From positions 1,116,001-1,180,000 of the forward strand of contig JAUSMV010000030.1 in assembly GCA_030645235.1 (NCBI GenBank): a DNA stretch of 64,000 nucleotides, in the 5' to 3' direction. This stretch comes from Parvibaculum sp. Its GTDB lineage: Bacteria > Pseudomonadota > Alphaproteobacteria > Parvibaculales > Parvibaculaceae. This document shows positions 50,653 to 59,946 of this stretch, in pieces. The notes under the pieces were generated by a model that saw nothing but the letters and a program-made list of their open reading frames with translations, was not told where the DNA came from and ran no database searches. Made by a program: the position numbers and the translations under genes. The first letter of the stretch is position 1, and every line of letters begins with the position of its first letter.

Positions 50653-53600
50653 AGCGCGGCTCCTTCAAGCGTCAACGGCAGCAGCGAGGTGAGATCGCCC
50701 GTGTCGATCTTGAAGCGCTCGTGCAGGCTGCCCGGTTGCGGCACATTCCCGACTTCAGCAGCGGGGGCGCTGTCGACGATGATCGGCAATCCATCAAAGC
50801 CGTTTGTGACCGTCGTGAATGTCACATTGTGCGGATCGAAGTTTGCCGTCATCGGCTGTGTCGGCGCGGCATAAATATTGAAAATTACATCCAGCGGATC
50901 GTAGGCAGGTGCGGGCGGAACAGCGTTCACGGTGAGCGTGCCACCGGCATAAGAAACGTCGTAGCCGAACTGGTCCGAATGGAGGCCGCCGATCTCATAG
51001 GGATAGACGCCGACATCCGGGTCGGACGGCAAGGTTGAAACCAGCGTACCCGGCACAACTGCGAGAGGATCGGAATAGGTGACGCTCAGGGGCGGAACCG
51101 CATCGCCATGGGTGATGGTCACGTTGTCCGCCGTCACGGTGAGCGGCGTCAGAAGCCAGCGCAGCAGCGGTGCCGTGTAACCTTCATAGATGCGCCAGAT
51201 CGCCGAGGAACCGCCCTCGCTCGCGATGTCCCAGCCGGCGAAGGACGCGGCCGACTGCATTTCGGCGGTGGTGAGGCCGGTGACCGACTGCGCGTTGGAG
51301 TCGAAACCGATCCCGCCAGTCTGGCCGGAGGTGTCGGTGTCCCAGTAGGCGGCGGCAAGCGTTCCGTTGTTTTCGCCGACGAGAGCGCCGATCCCGAAAA
51401 TGCCGTCGCTGACCGGGCCGGTTGAATAGACATAGATGACGTTGCCGGCATTCTGGCCGACAAGGCCGCCGACGCGGCTCTGGCCGGCGACCGCTCCCGT
51501 CGCATAGGCATTGGCGATGGTGCCGGAGTTATAGGCGGCGAGGCCGCCCGTAAGGTCGCCCAACCCGGTGACCGCGCCGGTGGCGAAGGAACGGGCGATC
51601 GAACCCCATGAGTTACCGATCAGGCCGCCGGCCTGCTGACCGCCAAAGACCGCGCCAGTGGCGTAGGACATGTCGATCGACATGCCGCCCATGCCGACAA
51701 GGCCGCCCGTGCGCGCGACGCCGGTCACCTGACCCGTTGCCCAGGAGCCGCTGACCGTTCCGGCTGCATTGCCGATCAGGCCGCCGACATTTTCATCGCC
51801 TTCGACATTGCCGCCGGCATGGCTGCCTGTGACCGTGCCGCTGGATGAGGCGCCGATCAGACCGCCGACATTGTCTGCGCTGCTCGTGACGTCGCCCGTC
51901 GCCCATGAACCGGCGACCGAGCCGATGCTGCTGCCGACCAGGCCGCCGGCAAGGTCTCCGGAGGCGATCACGTCGCCGGTTGCATAAGACGCCTCGACCA
52001 GCGCTCCGCTGTAGCCGGCAAGTCCGCCTGTGATCGCGCCGCCCGTGACCAAGCCCGTGGCATAGCTGCCGCCGATCGATCCGGTGGAATAGCCGATCAG
52101 GCCGCCGGTGGAATTGCTGCCCGTCACGTCGCCTGTCGCCCAGGAGTCGGTGACCGAAGCATTGCTTGAGCCGATCAGACCGCCGATGCGCTCCGTGGCA
52201 CCGGTTACGGTGCCCGTCGCATGGGAGCGGGCGACGCTGCTCGTTCCGCCCGAAGCTCCGGCAAGTCCTCCGGCCTCGCCGGCCGTGGCATCAACATCGC
52301 CTTCCGCATATGAGTCCGTGATCGCGCCGCCGAAATTGTTACCGACGAGACCGCCAATGCGAGACGTGCCGGAGACGTCGCCCGTCGCGTGAGAATTGGC
52401 GATCGAGAGCCCGGTGTTGATGCCGACCAGACCGCCCACCGTTATGCCGCCGGTCACATCCGCCGTGGACCAGGCATTGTCGATCGTGCCGGCATTGTCG
52501 CCGACAAGCGCGCCGACATCGTTCCCGCCGGAGATATGACCGCCCACAAGGCCGACATTCGCGATGACGCTGTTCGAATTGGTCAGTCCGAAAAGGCCGA
52601 CATTGTCCTGCCCGCTCCGGCTGATCGACAGGCCGGATATCGTGTGGTCCTGGCCGTCGAAGCTGCCACCGAAGGAGACGACGCCGTTGCCGCCGATCGG
52701 ATTGAAGCCAGCGCCCGCGTTCCACGCCGATGTGCCCGAGGCGTCGATATCGTTTGCGAGCACGAAGTAGCTGCTAGCCAGACTGTTGGAGCGGATGCCT
52801 TGGAGCCCGTAGACATCGGTGATCCGGTAGGCGCTGCCGCTCGTGCCGTCGCCGCCTAGCATGCGCAGGAAAATGGCATTGGAGGCATTGACCCGGAAAT
52901 CCACCGCGGAGAAGGACGGCAGGGCCGAAGCGATCTGGCTCCATGTGCCAAGGAGGAGATCGAACAGACCGACATCGACCGTGCCGTTCGCCGTCGTTGC
53001 GATCGTGTCCAACGCCAGCAGTTCCAGTTCGCCACTCATGCCCTCGATGCTTCCGTCGAGCAGGATGTCGCCGCCCAGACCGGAGACAACGAGTCTCAGC
53101 GTGGAAGCGTCAGCCCAGACCACATCGCTGTTCAGCGACAACTGGCTGCTCGCCGTCATCGTGGCATTGGTGCCGTCGAGCGTGAAGCTGCCGCCGCTGG
53201 TGAGCGACAGGAAGCCGGCCGAGGTGAAGTTGCCGTCGAGGACGTAACCATCATTCGCGTCGAGATAGAGGCCGCCCGCGCCTGATGTGGCCAGGCTCGC
53301 AGCGATGGTGGAGATGAAACCGAAATCGCTGTCTACATAGGCGCCGATCGCGGTGGTCAGATTGGCGATGGTGTCGGTGAGGCTGGGAGCGGACGCGATG
53401 AGATGAAGCGAGGAGCCGTAGATGTCGAGCCCCGAAACGCCGGCCGCCGTTGCCGTGTCCCTGAAGGCGGCGGCCTCCGTGGCTTCGCCGTCGAGCCAGG
53501 CGAGCGCGCCCGTCGCATCGACCGAGCCCGGTGCGGTGAGGATGTAATAGTAGCCGTTGGCGCCCGTGCGTGCCCCGCCGAGATACGCGCCGTTGCTGGC

Positions 53601-56159
53601 CGCACCGACCTGCGCATCGGCCAGAGCCGTCGTGCCGCCGTCGCTGTAGACGATGCCCGAAACGGATTGCGGCGTGCCGCCCAGCAGCGCATAGGTCCGG
53701 TAGAAATAAGGATAGAGACCGGCGCCTGTGCCCCAGACCGCATTGTCGAAACCCGCCGGCAACGCACCCTGCAACTCGGCGGTGGTCAACCCGGTGATGC
53801 CAGCCACGGCGCCGACACCGATGCCGTACGACATGCCAGATGTCTGCATATCCCAATAGCCGTATTGAACGCTACCACCCTGGACCAGCCCGACGAGCCC
53901 GCCCCTGCGGGACGGTGTGGCGCCTGTGACCGTGCCTGTGGAATAGATTTCGCTCGCGGTTCCGCGAATACGCCCGGCCAGACCGCCGGGATAGTCACTG
54001 CCCGAAACATTGCCGGTGGCGTAGGACTGGTAGACGTGCTCGCCATCACCAACGAGGCCGCCGGTCATCGAACCGCCCGTCACGTTGCCCGTCGCATAGG
54101 AATGCGAAATCGAATAGAAGGCGAATCCCACAAGCCCACCGACGGCCGCTCCGCTCACGGCGCTTACGTCGCCGCTGGCCGATGATCGCGTCACGACGCC
54201 ACGTGCGAGATAGCCGAGCAGCCCGCCCACATTGCTGCCGCTGGCAGTCACCGTCGTCGAGGAGTGGCTGTCGGTGATGATGGCGTCCGTCTCAGTATTG
54301 CCGATCAGAAGGCCGACAAGACCGCCGACCTGCGATGCTCCTCTCACAATGCCGCTCGAATTGACATTGCTGACGATGTTGGGCGGCGAGTTAAAGCCCG
54401 AAACCTGCCCTGCGAGCGCACCGACGTTTTCGGCCCCTGTGATGTCGACATTGGCCAGGGTGAAATCCCGGGCATCGCCGGCCAGAGACCGGAACATTCC
54501 AACGTAATCCGTAGTCGGCCGATTGATGGTCAGACCGTCCACGGCGTGTCCGAGCCCGGCAAGCGTGCCGGCAAAGGATATGATAGGCGCGAAGCCCTCG
54601 CCGCCATTCATCGCCGCCGAGGCAGTCGCATCGATATCGGTGGCGAGCGCATAAAGGCCGGCGCCGGCCGCAATGGCCTGCAGGCCGGCCAGATCGTAGA
54701 TGAGCGTGTAGCTGTTGCCGTTGAGCGCGAGGCTCGCATTGGCACCGGAGAGCGTGATGCTGGCCCCGTCGAGGACATAGTCGCCGCCGTAATTGAGATC
54801 CAGTCCGGCATTCGTGCCGGTGGCTTCGACATCAGTGTTGAATTCGATGTTGCGGACGGCATCGAGCGTCAGCGTCGTGTCGGCGCTCCAGCTCACGGCG
54901 TCGTTGACGAAGATATCGCCATTGCCGGAGGTCGCGCCGTCATTGCTGGAAATCGCGACGTTGCCGCCCGCGAGATTGGCCGACAGGGCCGTGCCGGTGA
55001 TGTCACCGCCGGAACGGGCAATAATGAAATCATTGGGGTCGATCAGCCATGTGCCGGCCGTGCCGCCGCTGCTCAGCGTCGAGACCCGCGCCTCGTCGGC
55101 GATGTCGAGCCGCGCGCCCGAGGTTTCGACGAAGCCACCCTGCCCGCCCGCACCGCCTTCGGCTTCGATCCGGCCGGAGAAGGAGGTCTTGCCCGTGGCA
55201 ATGATCGTGACGTCGCCGCCCGTCTTGCCCGGTGCCGTTGCCGAGGTATCGACAAGACCGGTGACAGCGATCTCCGCGCCGCTGGCGTCAACCGCGCCGC
55301 CGGAACCGTCCGCATTCGTGGCCTCGACCATGCCCGATATCCCGACATTGCCGGTATTGGAAGTCAGCCAGACACGGCCGTCGATTATTTGCGTACCAGT
55401 TACCCGGACGATGCCGCCATTGTTACCGGCCAGCGCATAAACATTGCCGTCGGCGGCTTTCAATTCGGCGGCGGCAGCCGCAATCGTTCCACTATTGGTC
55501 GCATCGCCGGAGCCCGTCGCAATCGCGATGCGCTGATCGCCGGTTGCTGGACGCAGCACCGCATTGTCACCGGCCGCGAGCGCCGCAGTCCCGTTGGGTG
55601 CGTCAATGGAACCGCTGTTGCGCACCGACTTGCCAATCAGCACGACATCGCCACCTGACGAACGGAGCGAGCCGTTATTGATGACATCGCCATTTGACGC
55701 GCCCTGGAAGCGATCCGTGCCGCCGTCGAGAAAATCTTCGTTGGAAATGTCGCGCGTCGAAGCAACGAAGGAACCGCCGGTGACGACGCGGCCGCCCGCG
55801 CCGATCACAATACCGTTACCATTGATGAGAAAGGCCGAGCCTGTCGCGCTGAGCAACCCGTCGATCTGCGAAAATGAAGATCCCGTGACACGATTGAGCG
55901 TGGCGCCCGCACCATTGTCGATCGAGACTTTGTTGCCTGCGCCGATGGAGAAGGCGTTCCAGTCGATGATGCCGGTGACAGAGTCTTGCGTGATCGCAAG
56001 ATCGGATCCCGCATTCGCAATGCTGCCCTGCCCGGCCACATACTGGCCGCCGGTGGGCACAGCGTCCGCTGCATGCGCCGCGTAAGGAACGACCTGAGAA
56101 AGAATCGTTCCCATCACAGTCACCCGACAAAAGCCACAGCTCAGCGCCCACCGATTCAT
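50649..56159 (-). CDS. TpsA filamentous adhesin with GLUG repeats and MBG-type domain
   Basis: A 1836-residue exported protein. A long signal peptide (to about AAHAAD, residue ~31) precedes a haemagglutination-activity TPS domain (~35-290; NRVTGSSFSQIDGLLSATGS, NGNGIVIGAGG). A beta-helix stalk and two blocks of GLUG repeats (GGLVG-x-N...SYATG-V) follow, and an MBG-like domain lies near the C-terminus (DNVTITHGDAVPPLSVTYSD). There is no VENN motif or toxin tip, so an adhesin or biofilm role is more likely than contact inhibition. I chose ATG 56159 at the signal peptide; the 56273 frame adds 38 unlikely residues. It forms an operon with tpsB. Confidence 0.9.
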   Translation of the reverse strand: MNRWALSCGFCRVTVMGTILSQVVPYAAHAADAVPTGGQYVAGQGSIANAGSDLAITQDSVTGIIDWNAFSIGAGNKVSIDNGAGATLNRVTGSSFSQIDGLLSATGSAFLINGNGIVIGAGGRVVTGGSFVASTRDISNEDFLDGGTDRFQGASNGDVINNGSLRSSGGDVVLIGKSVRNSGSIDAPNGTAALAAGDNAVLRPATGDQRIAIATGSGDATNSGTIAAAAAELKAADGNVYALAGNNGGIVRVTGTQIIDGRVWLTSNTGNVGISGMVEATNADGSGGAVDASGAEIAVTGLVDTSATAPGKTGGDVTIIATGKTSFSGRIEAEGGAGGQGGFVETSGARLDIADEARVSTLSSGGTAGTWLIDPNDFIIARSGGDITGTALSANLAGGNVAISSNDGATSGNGDIFVNDAVSWSADTTLTLDAVRNIEFNTDVEATGTNAGLDLNYGGDYVLDGASITLSGANASLALNGNSYTLIYDLAGLQAIAAGAGLYALATDIDATASAAMNGGEGFAPIISFAGTLAGLGHAVDGLTINRPTTDYVGMFRSLAGDARDFTLANVDITGAENVGALAGQVSGFNSPPNIVSNVNSSGIVRGASQVGGLVGLLIGNTETDAIITDSHSSTTVTASGSNVGGLLGYLARGVVTRSSASGDVSAVSGAAVGGLVGFAFYSISHSYATGNVTGGSMTGGLVGDGEHVYQSYATGNVSGSDYPGGLAGRIRGTASEIYSTGTVTGATPSRRGGLVGLVQGGSVQYGYWDMQTSGMSYGIGVGAVAGITGLTTAELQGALPAGFDNAVWGTGAGLYPYFYRTYALLGGTPQSVSGIVYSDGGTTALADAQVGAASNGAYLGGARTGANGYYYILTAPGSVDATGALAWLDGEATEAAAFRDTATAAGVSGLDIYGSSLHLIASAPSLTDTIANLTTAIGAYVDSDFGFISTIAASLATSGAGGLYLDANDGYVLDGNFTSAGFLSLTSGGSFTLDGTNATMTASSQLSLNSDVVWADASTLRLVVSGLGGDILLDGSIEGMSGELELLALDTIATTANGTVDVGLFDLLLGTWSQIASALPSFSAVDFRVNASNAIFLRMLGGDGTSGSAYRITDVYGLQGIRSNSLASSYFVLANDIDASGTSAWNAGAGFNPIGGNGVVSFGGSFDGQDHTISGLSISRSGQDNVGLFGLTNSNSVIANVGLVGGHISGGNDVGALVGDNAGTIDNAWSTADVTGGITVGGLVGINTGLSIANSHATGDVSGTSRIGGLVGNNFGGAITDSYAEGDVDATAGEAGGLAGASGGTSSVARSHATGTVTGATERIGGLIGSSNASVTDSWATGDVTGSNSTGGLIGYSTGSIGGSYATGLVTGGAITGGLAGYSGALVEASYATGDVIASGDLAGGLVGSSIGSVAGSWATGDVTSSADNVGGLIGASSSGTVTGSHAGGNVEGDENVGGLIGNAAGTVSGSWATGQVTGVARTGGLVGMGGMSIDMSYATGAVFGGQQAGGLIGNSWGSIARSFATGAVTGLGDLTGGLAAYNSGTIANAYATGAVAGQSRVGGLVGQNAGNVIYVYSTGPVSDGIFGIGALVGENNGTLAAAYWDTDTSGQTGGIGFDSNAQSVTGLTTAEMQSAASFAGWDIASEGGSSAIWRIYEGYTAPLLRWLLTPLTVTADNVTITHGDAVPPLSVTYSDPLAVVPGTLVSTLPSDPDVGVYPYEIGGLHSDQFGYDVSYAGGTLTVNAVPPAPAYDPLDVIFNIYAAPTQPMTANFDPHNVTFTTVTNGFDGLPIIVDSAPAAEVGNVPQPGSLHERFKIDTGDLTSLLPLTLEGAAL
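51370..52600. repeat. GLUG-repeat block 2 of the TpsA gene
   Basis: About 15 copies of a roughly 60-90-nt coding repeat for G-G-L-[IV]-G...S-[YW]-A-T-G-[DAT]-V-[TS]-G. At DNA level the core is the recurring GCCGATCAGGCCGCC on the plus strand. Such arrays can vary in copy number by slippage. Confidence 0.85.
53880..54380. repeat. GLUG-repeat block 1 of the TpsA gene
   Basis: About six copies of the same GGLVG...SYATGNV repeat, more diverged than block 2 and separated from it by a non-repetitive stalk segment. Confidence 0.8.
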
Positions 56160-56454
56160 GATGCCCCCACTTCTCTCCGGCCGCGTACAGCGATGCGTCC
56201 AACGAAAGAAAAAGCAGAAGGAGGAAATCAATGATAGTGGACCGACCGGCTGGACTTCTGACCGCATCGCCAAACCGCTTGGTAAATCAACGGTGTAACA
56301 GGCAATGAAATGGTGTATTTAATTTCAGAATAGGCCTATTCAAAAAACAGGTGTTTGCAGCTCCGCTACCTATAAAATCGACACCAAACGCTCTATGAGA
56401 CCATGAAGTAAGGCAGCCCCGCTCCCCTCCTCCATCCTTTGCAGAGATCGCCCC

Positions 56455-57408
56455 ATGAATATCCGTCAGCTCGATCTCAACCTTTTGCTGGTATTCGACG
56501 CCGTTTACCGTGAGCGAAGCATCAGCGCCGCAGCGCGAAAGCTCAATCTGTCTCAGCCCGCCGTAAGCAATGCGCTGACGCGCCTTCGGCAGTTCACGGA
56601 CGACAAATTATTCTTCCGTTCAGGCCACGAAATGATTCCGACACGAGCGGCAAATTCGCTGGCGGTGCCGATTCGTCATGCTCTGTCGGCAGTCGAGGTC
56701 GGATTATCATCGCTCAGGAGTTTCGATCCCGCCACCTCAACGCGAACGTTCCGGCTTGGCGTCAACGATTTCTTTCGGCACATGCTCATCCCGACCATGG
56801 CGAATGTGATTGAGCGCGAAGCGCCCAATATCAAACTTGAATTTCTTGTGGAAACCCTCGGCGCGCCTGTCCTGCTGGAATCGTTGAGACTCGGCGAAGT
56901 CGATCTTAGCCACCTCCCGCTGGCCGTCGTTGAAGGTCTGGAGGACATCAGCTTCGAACACATCAGCAATGAAAAGCTTCAGCTGATGGTGCGGGCCGGT
57001 CACCCCGCTTTATCAAAACCGATCACGCTCGAAGTACTGTCGAAATTAAAATATGTCGCGACGAGCAATGCACCAGCTGTCAGGACTCTGGTCGACCACA
57101 TTTTCGGCGAGCATGGCATCAAGCGTGACGTTGTCTGCGTGGTTCCCGATACGACGACAATTCCCGCCACTGTAGAAATGACCGATCTTGTCGGCGTCAC
57201 CAGCAGCAACTTCCTGCTGCGTCATCAGCGCGATCACGCACTCGTTGCTCTCGATACACCACTTGAGTTCCCCGCAATCCGCGCAGGCCTCGTCTGGTCC
57301 CGCGCCGCCGATGAAGATCAGGGCCATCAATGGCTGCGCGAGAAAGCAGCGCAAATCCTGAGGGCCGCCCTCTCCGTCAGCGCACCGGTCACCGCTGACG
57401 CCCTGTGA
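56455..57408 (+). CDS. LysR-type transcriptional regulator
   Basis: A 317-residue LysR protein. The N-terminal winged HTH (NIRQLDLNLLLVFDAVYRERSISAAARKLNLSQPAVSNALTRLRQF) is followed by a periplasmic-binding-protein-like effector domain (~90-300). The sequence resembles the NodD/LinR-like branch. It is divergent from tpsA, with about 295 nt between the start codons, and may regulate it or act elsewhere. Its last 50 codons and downstream DNA are duplicated in degenerate form at 6170-6640. The effector is unknown. Confidence 0.92.
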   Translation: MNIRQLDLNLLLVFDAVYRERSISAAARKLNLSQPAVSNALTRLRQFTDDKLFFRSGHEMIPTRAANSLAVPIRHALSAVEVGLSSLRSFDPATSTRTFRLGVNDFFRHMLIPTMANVIEREAPNIKLEFLVETLGAPVLLESLRLGEVDLSHLPLAVVEGLEDISFEHISNEKLQLMVRAGHPALSKPITLEVLSKLKYVATSNAPAVRTLVDHIFGEHGIKRDVVCVVPDTTTIPATVEMTDLVGVTSSNFLLRHQRDHALVALDTPLEFPAIRAGLVWSRAADEDQGHQWLREKAAQILRAALSVSAPVTADAL

Positions 57409-57957
57409 AAGCAGATGCTACGGAACGCAATTTTGCCAATCGTCGATCAGGTAATCTGTATACAGATCATAAAGCAGACACGACGTGATAATTCGCTTGT
57501 AAGCAAAATTTTCCTGACCTGCCGAATTTCCGAAGAAATTCTACCCGCGCCGAACAGACCATTTTATCCAGAAAATTAATGGTGCCGTGGGAAGTCTCGG
57601 ACGAGGGCTGCTCCGCCCTAATCCCCTGATAACAGGGTATTTACAGGGAAAACAGGCGCGATCGCGGGTTTCCCAGCTCTTTCAACCCTAGAATGGCAAA
57701 GAAAATCAACGAGTTATCTCAGCTATTCCCTAAATCTCGGATCAGAGAAGTTTCCACAGCTAACAGGGAATTTTCATTCGACATCAGGGTAATTTCCGTG
57801 ACCTCTCAGATAGCAAGCGGCGAAGCGGATGTGGTATTGTTTTATGGGACGATTGCCGAACCGTTTCGTTCTGCAAATTTAGCCATTGATGCCGCTGGCT
57901 TTGTCACAAACTCGAATACTCAGTCAGATGATTGGGCCAGCATGAACTCATGACGCA
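57409..57957. repeat. Intergenic region with CAGGGAA-type repeats
   Basis: About 550 nt without a convincing gene. CCCTGATAACAGGG (57624-57637) followed by TATTTACAG is identical to 6622-6644. Further elements are ACAGGGAAAACAG, CTATTCCCTAAAT, AACAGGGAATTTTC (~57763) and CATCAGGGTAATTTCC. The 86-codon frame at 57693-57953 is largely translated repeat (NREFSF and so on) and is not taken as a gene. The overall pattern parallels 6323-6790. Confidence 0.75.
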
Positions 57958-57981
57958 GATATGCTGTCGCAATCTCCGCTT

Positions 57982-58452
57982 TCACTCCTCGCCGAGAAGC
58001 TCTTCGCCCTCCCCGATCGCCTCCACCAGGGCCACGAGTTCGGCCTGTAGCGCCGCAAGCCGGGACGGACCGAACCGCTCGGCATATTGGTCCAGGACAA
58101 CGCGGGTTTGCATGGCCGTCCGGTCGACGGTCACACGGCCCTGTCGAGATATCTTGATGATAGATCGGCGCCCGTCGGCGGGGTTGGTAAACCGCGTGAC
58201 CAGACCGCGCGCCACGAGGTCGCGCAAGATACGTGTCACGGTAGGGGCATACAGCAGAGCGGCGCGCGCCAGGGTGGAGGCATCGACCGGCCCCTGATCG
58301 ACCAGGACGCGAAGAACCCGCCACTGTTGGTCGGTCAGCCCGACCTCCCGCAACATCGGACGGATTGGGCCCATGACCGCCTCACGCGCGGCCAGCAGGG
58401 TGCCCGCGAGGGATTGTCGATAGGGCGGAAGGTGGCGCTTGTCGTCGATCAT
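57982..58452 (-). CDS. hpaR: MarR family regulator, HpaR-like
   Basis: A 156-residue MarR protein. Its N-terminus (LPPYRQSLAGTLLAAREAVMGPIRPMLRE) and LTDQQWRVLRVLVDQGPVDASTLARAALLYAPTVTRILRDLVARGLV wHTH match HpaR, the repressor of homoprotocatechuate degradation operons. I chose ATG 58452; the upstream frame to 58572 reads through the operators. It is divergent from the hpa operon across two tandem palindromes, which it presumably binds, with homoprotocatechuate or a related aromatic as inducer (family knowledge). Confidence 0.9.
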   Translation of the reverse strand: MIDDKRHLPPYRQSLAGTLLAAREAVMGPIRPMLREVGLTDQQWRVLRVLVDQGPVDASTLARAALLYAPTVTRILRDLVARGLVTRFTNPADGRRSIIKISRQGRVTVDRTAMQTRVVLDQYAERFGPSRLAALQAELVALVEAIGEGEELLGEE

Positions 58453-58481
58453 GACGGCTAAGATGCACCGGCCCATCTTGC

Positions 58482-58528
58482 TTGACAAGTTATCATGATA
58501 AATTGTTTGACAAGTTATCATGATAAAT
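58482..58528. promoter_or_regulatory. Tandem palindromic operators overlapping the hpa promoter
   Basis: Two copies of a 22-bp unit at 25-bp period (58482-58503 and 58507-58528), each TTGACAAG followed by the perfect palindrome TTATCATGATAA region (58490-58501 and 58515-58526). The second TTGACA (58507-58512) with CATATT at 58530-58535 forms a possible promoter with a 17-nt spacer. Repressor binding would occlude it. Confidence 0.8.
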
Positions 58529-58558
58529 ACATATTCGCTCCTGTAGGGAGTGATCAGA

Positions 58559-59197
58559 ATGATTGGCGGCATTGCATATGGCGTGATTCTTAATGACAGA
58601 CGGCAGCTCCGGGAGCTGGGCAGTCGGTTGGATGACGCCCCCTACCTCGGCGCCCCCCAGGCTCCTGTGATGTTCATCAAGCCGCGCACCTGCTTCCGCT
58701 TCCACGGCGCTGCCGTCCCCTTGCCGGACGAGTTCGAACGCGTGGAGGTTGCCGCCACCTTAGGCTTGCTCTTCGACCGGGATGTCACGAAGGCCCAGCC
58801 AGCCAACGCTTTGTCGGGCGTGGCGGCTGCATGCCTGGCCATCGAGGTCTGCGAGCCGCACGACACGCTCCACAGACCTGCGATCCGTCAGCGATGTCGC
58901 GACGGCTTCCTGCCGCTGGGTGCCTTCGCAGCGTTCGAACCAGCGTTCGCGACCGTAGAAATTCACACAGTGATCGACGGTGGGCGCCGACACACCTGGT
59001 CACTCTCCGACCTGGCACGCCCCGTCCCCGAGCTCGTGGCAGCCATCACAGAATTCATGACGCTGCGCGCCGGTGATCTGCTCATGGTCGGACTGCCGGG
59101 CGACGCGCCAACGGTAGAGGGGGGCGAACAGATCGAGGTGACAGCCCAAGGTCTTCCGGCCTTGGCGACCGTCGTTCAACGCGACTCCATCCGATGA
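58559..59197 (+). CDS. hpaG1: HpaG1, N-terminal-type half of the HHDD isomerase/OPET decarboxylase
   Basis: A 212-residue fumarylacetoacetate-hydrolase-fold protein corresponding to the N-terminal half of HpaG. It has IGGIAYGVILNDRRQL at the start, PVMFIKPRTCFRFHGAAVPLP, and a late TLRAGDLLMVGLPGDAPTVEGGEQIEV. Together with HpaG2 it decarboxylates OPET and isomerises the product. I chose ATG 58559 with AGGGAG upstream; a GTG at 58550 is possible. It is the first gene of the operon and overlaps hpaG2 by 4 nt. Confidence 0.87.
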   Translation: MIGGIAYGVILNDRRQLRELGSRLDDAPYLGAPQAPVMFIKPRTCFRFHGAAVPLPDEFERVEVAATLGLLFDRDVTKAQPANALSGVAAACLAIEVCEPHDTLHRPAIRQRCRDGFLPLGAFAAFEPAFATVEIHTVIDGGRRHTWSLSDLARPVPELVAAITEFMTLRAGDLLMVGLPGDAPTVEGGEQIEVTAQGLPALATVVQRDSIR

Positions 59198-59946
59198 AGC
59201 GCGCGAGGATCGCTTGGCAAGGCCGCGAGGTCTGGGCCGATCTGGTCGATGATGACCAGTGGCTCCGGCTGGCTAATGGGGAACGCGTAGAAGCGGCGCA
59301 TGCTCACTGGCTACCATCGGTGACGCCAGGCGCGACGATCTTCGCGCTGGGGCTGAATTACGCCGACCACAGCGTTGAGCTCGGCTTCACGCCGCCGAGC
59401 AGCCCCCTTGTCTTCCTGAAAGGTCACGCGACATTTGTGGGGCATGGTGGAACCGCACGTTGTCCGGTCGACGCCAGCCAAATGCATCCCGAATGCGAAC
59501 TCGTGGCGGTGATCGGGGCGCCAGCCCGCAAGGTCCGAAGCACGCACGCGTTGGATTATGTGGCCGGCTACACGATCGCTTGCGACTACGCCATTCGCGA
59601 GTACCTGGAGAACTACTATCGTCCAAATCTTCGGGTGAAGAACCGCGACTGCTGCACGCCCATCGGGCCATGGATCGTCGATGCCACCGAGGTGGGCGAT
59701 CCCCAAGCTCTGGCTTTGTCGACCCGCGTCAATGGTGCCCTCGTGCAGGCCGGCCGCTCACACGACATGGTGTTCAGCGTCGCGACACTCATCGAGTACC
59801 TGTCCGACTTCATGACCCTCATGCCGGGAGACATGATCCTCACCGGCACGCCTCACGGCGTTGTATTTGTAAAACCCGGTGACCGGGTCATCTGTGAGAT
59901 CGAAGGCATCGGGGCGCTTACCAACGACGTGGAGGTAGAGCGATGA
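59194..59946 (+). CDS. hpaG2: HpaG2, 2-hydroxyhepta-2,4-diene-1,7-dioate isomerase / OPET decarboxylase
   Basis: A 250-residue FAH-fold enzyme. It has the metal-binding H-x-E-x-E-type segment MHPECELVAVIGAPARKV, ALDYVAGYTIACDYAIREYL, and the C-terminal TLMPGDMILTGTPHGVVFVKPGDRV. It acts after ring cleavage and semialdehyde oxidation. It starts within the hpaG1 stop and overlaps the small dioxygenase-subunit gene by 4 nt. Confidence 0.92.
   Translation: MKRARIAWQGREVWADLVDDDQWLRLANGERVEAAHAHWLPSVTPGATIFALGLNYADHSVELGFTPPSSPLVFLKGHATFVGHGGTARCPVDASQMHPECELVAVIGAPARKVRSTHALDYVAGYTIACDYAIREYLENYYRPNLRVKNRDCCTPIGPWIVDATEVGDPQALALSTRVNGALVQAGRSHDMVFSVATLIEYLSDFMTLMPGDMILTGTPHGVVFVKPGDRVICEIEGIGALTNDVEVER

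Noticed and set aside
51370-52600. Regular repeats that could be mistaken for a CRISPR array
   Set aside because: They are in-frame GLUG coding repeats of the adhesin, with unequal unit lengths and no spacer structure.
54264-55658. A 464-codon plus-strand open frame
   Set aside because: Antisense to the tpsA gene, with low-complexity Arg/Gly-rich translation and no family features.
50649-56159. Reading the large exoprotein as a CdiA contact-dependent toxin
   Set aside because: There is no VENN motif or toxin tip, the C-terminus is an MBG-like domain, and no immunity gene follows.
57693-57953. An 86-codon plus-strand open frame
   Set aside because: Much of it is translated CAGGGAA-type repeat (NREFSF and similar), and there is no Shine-Dalgarno or family resemblance.
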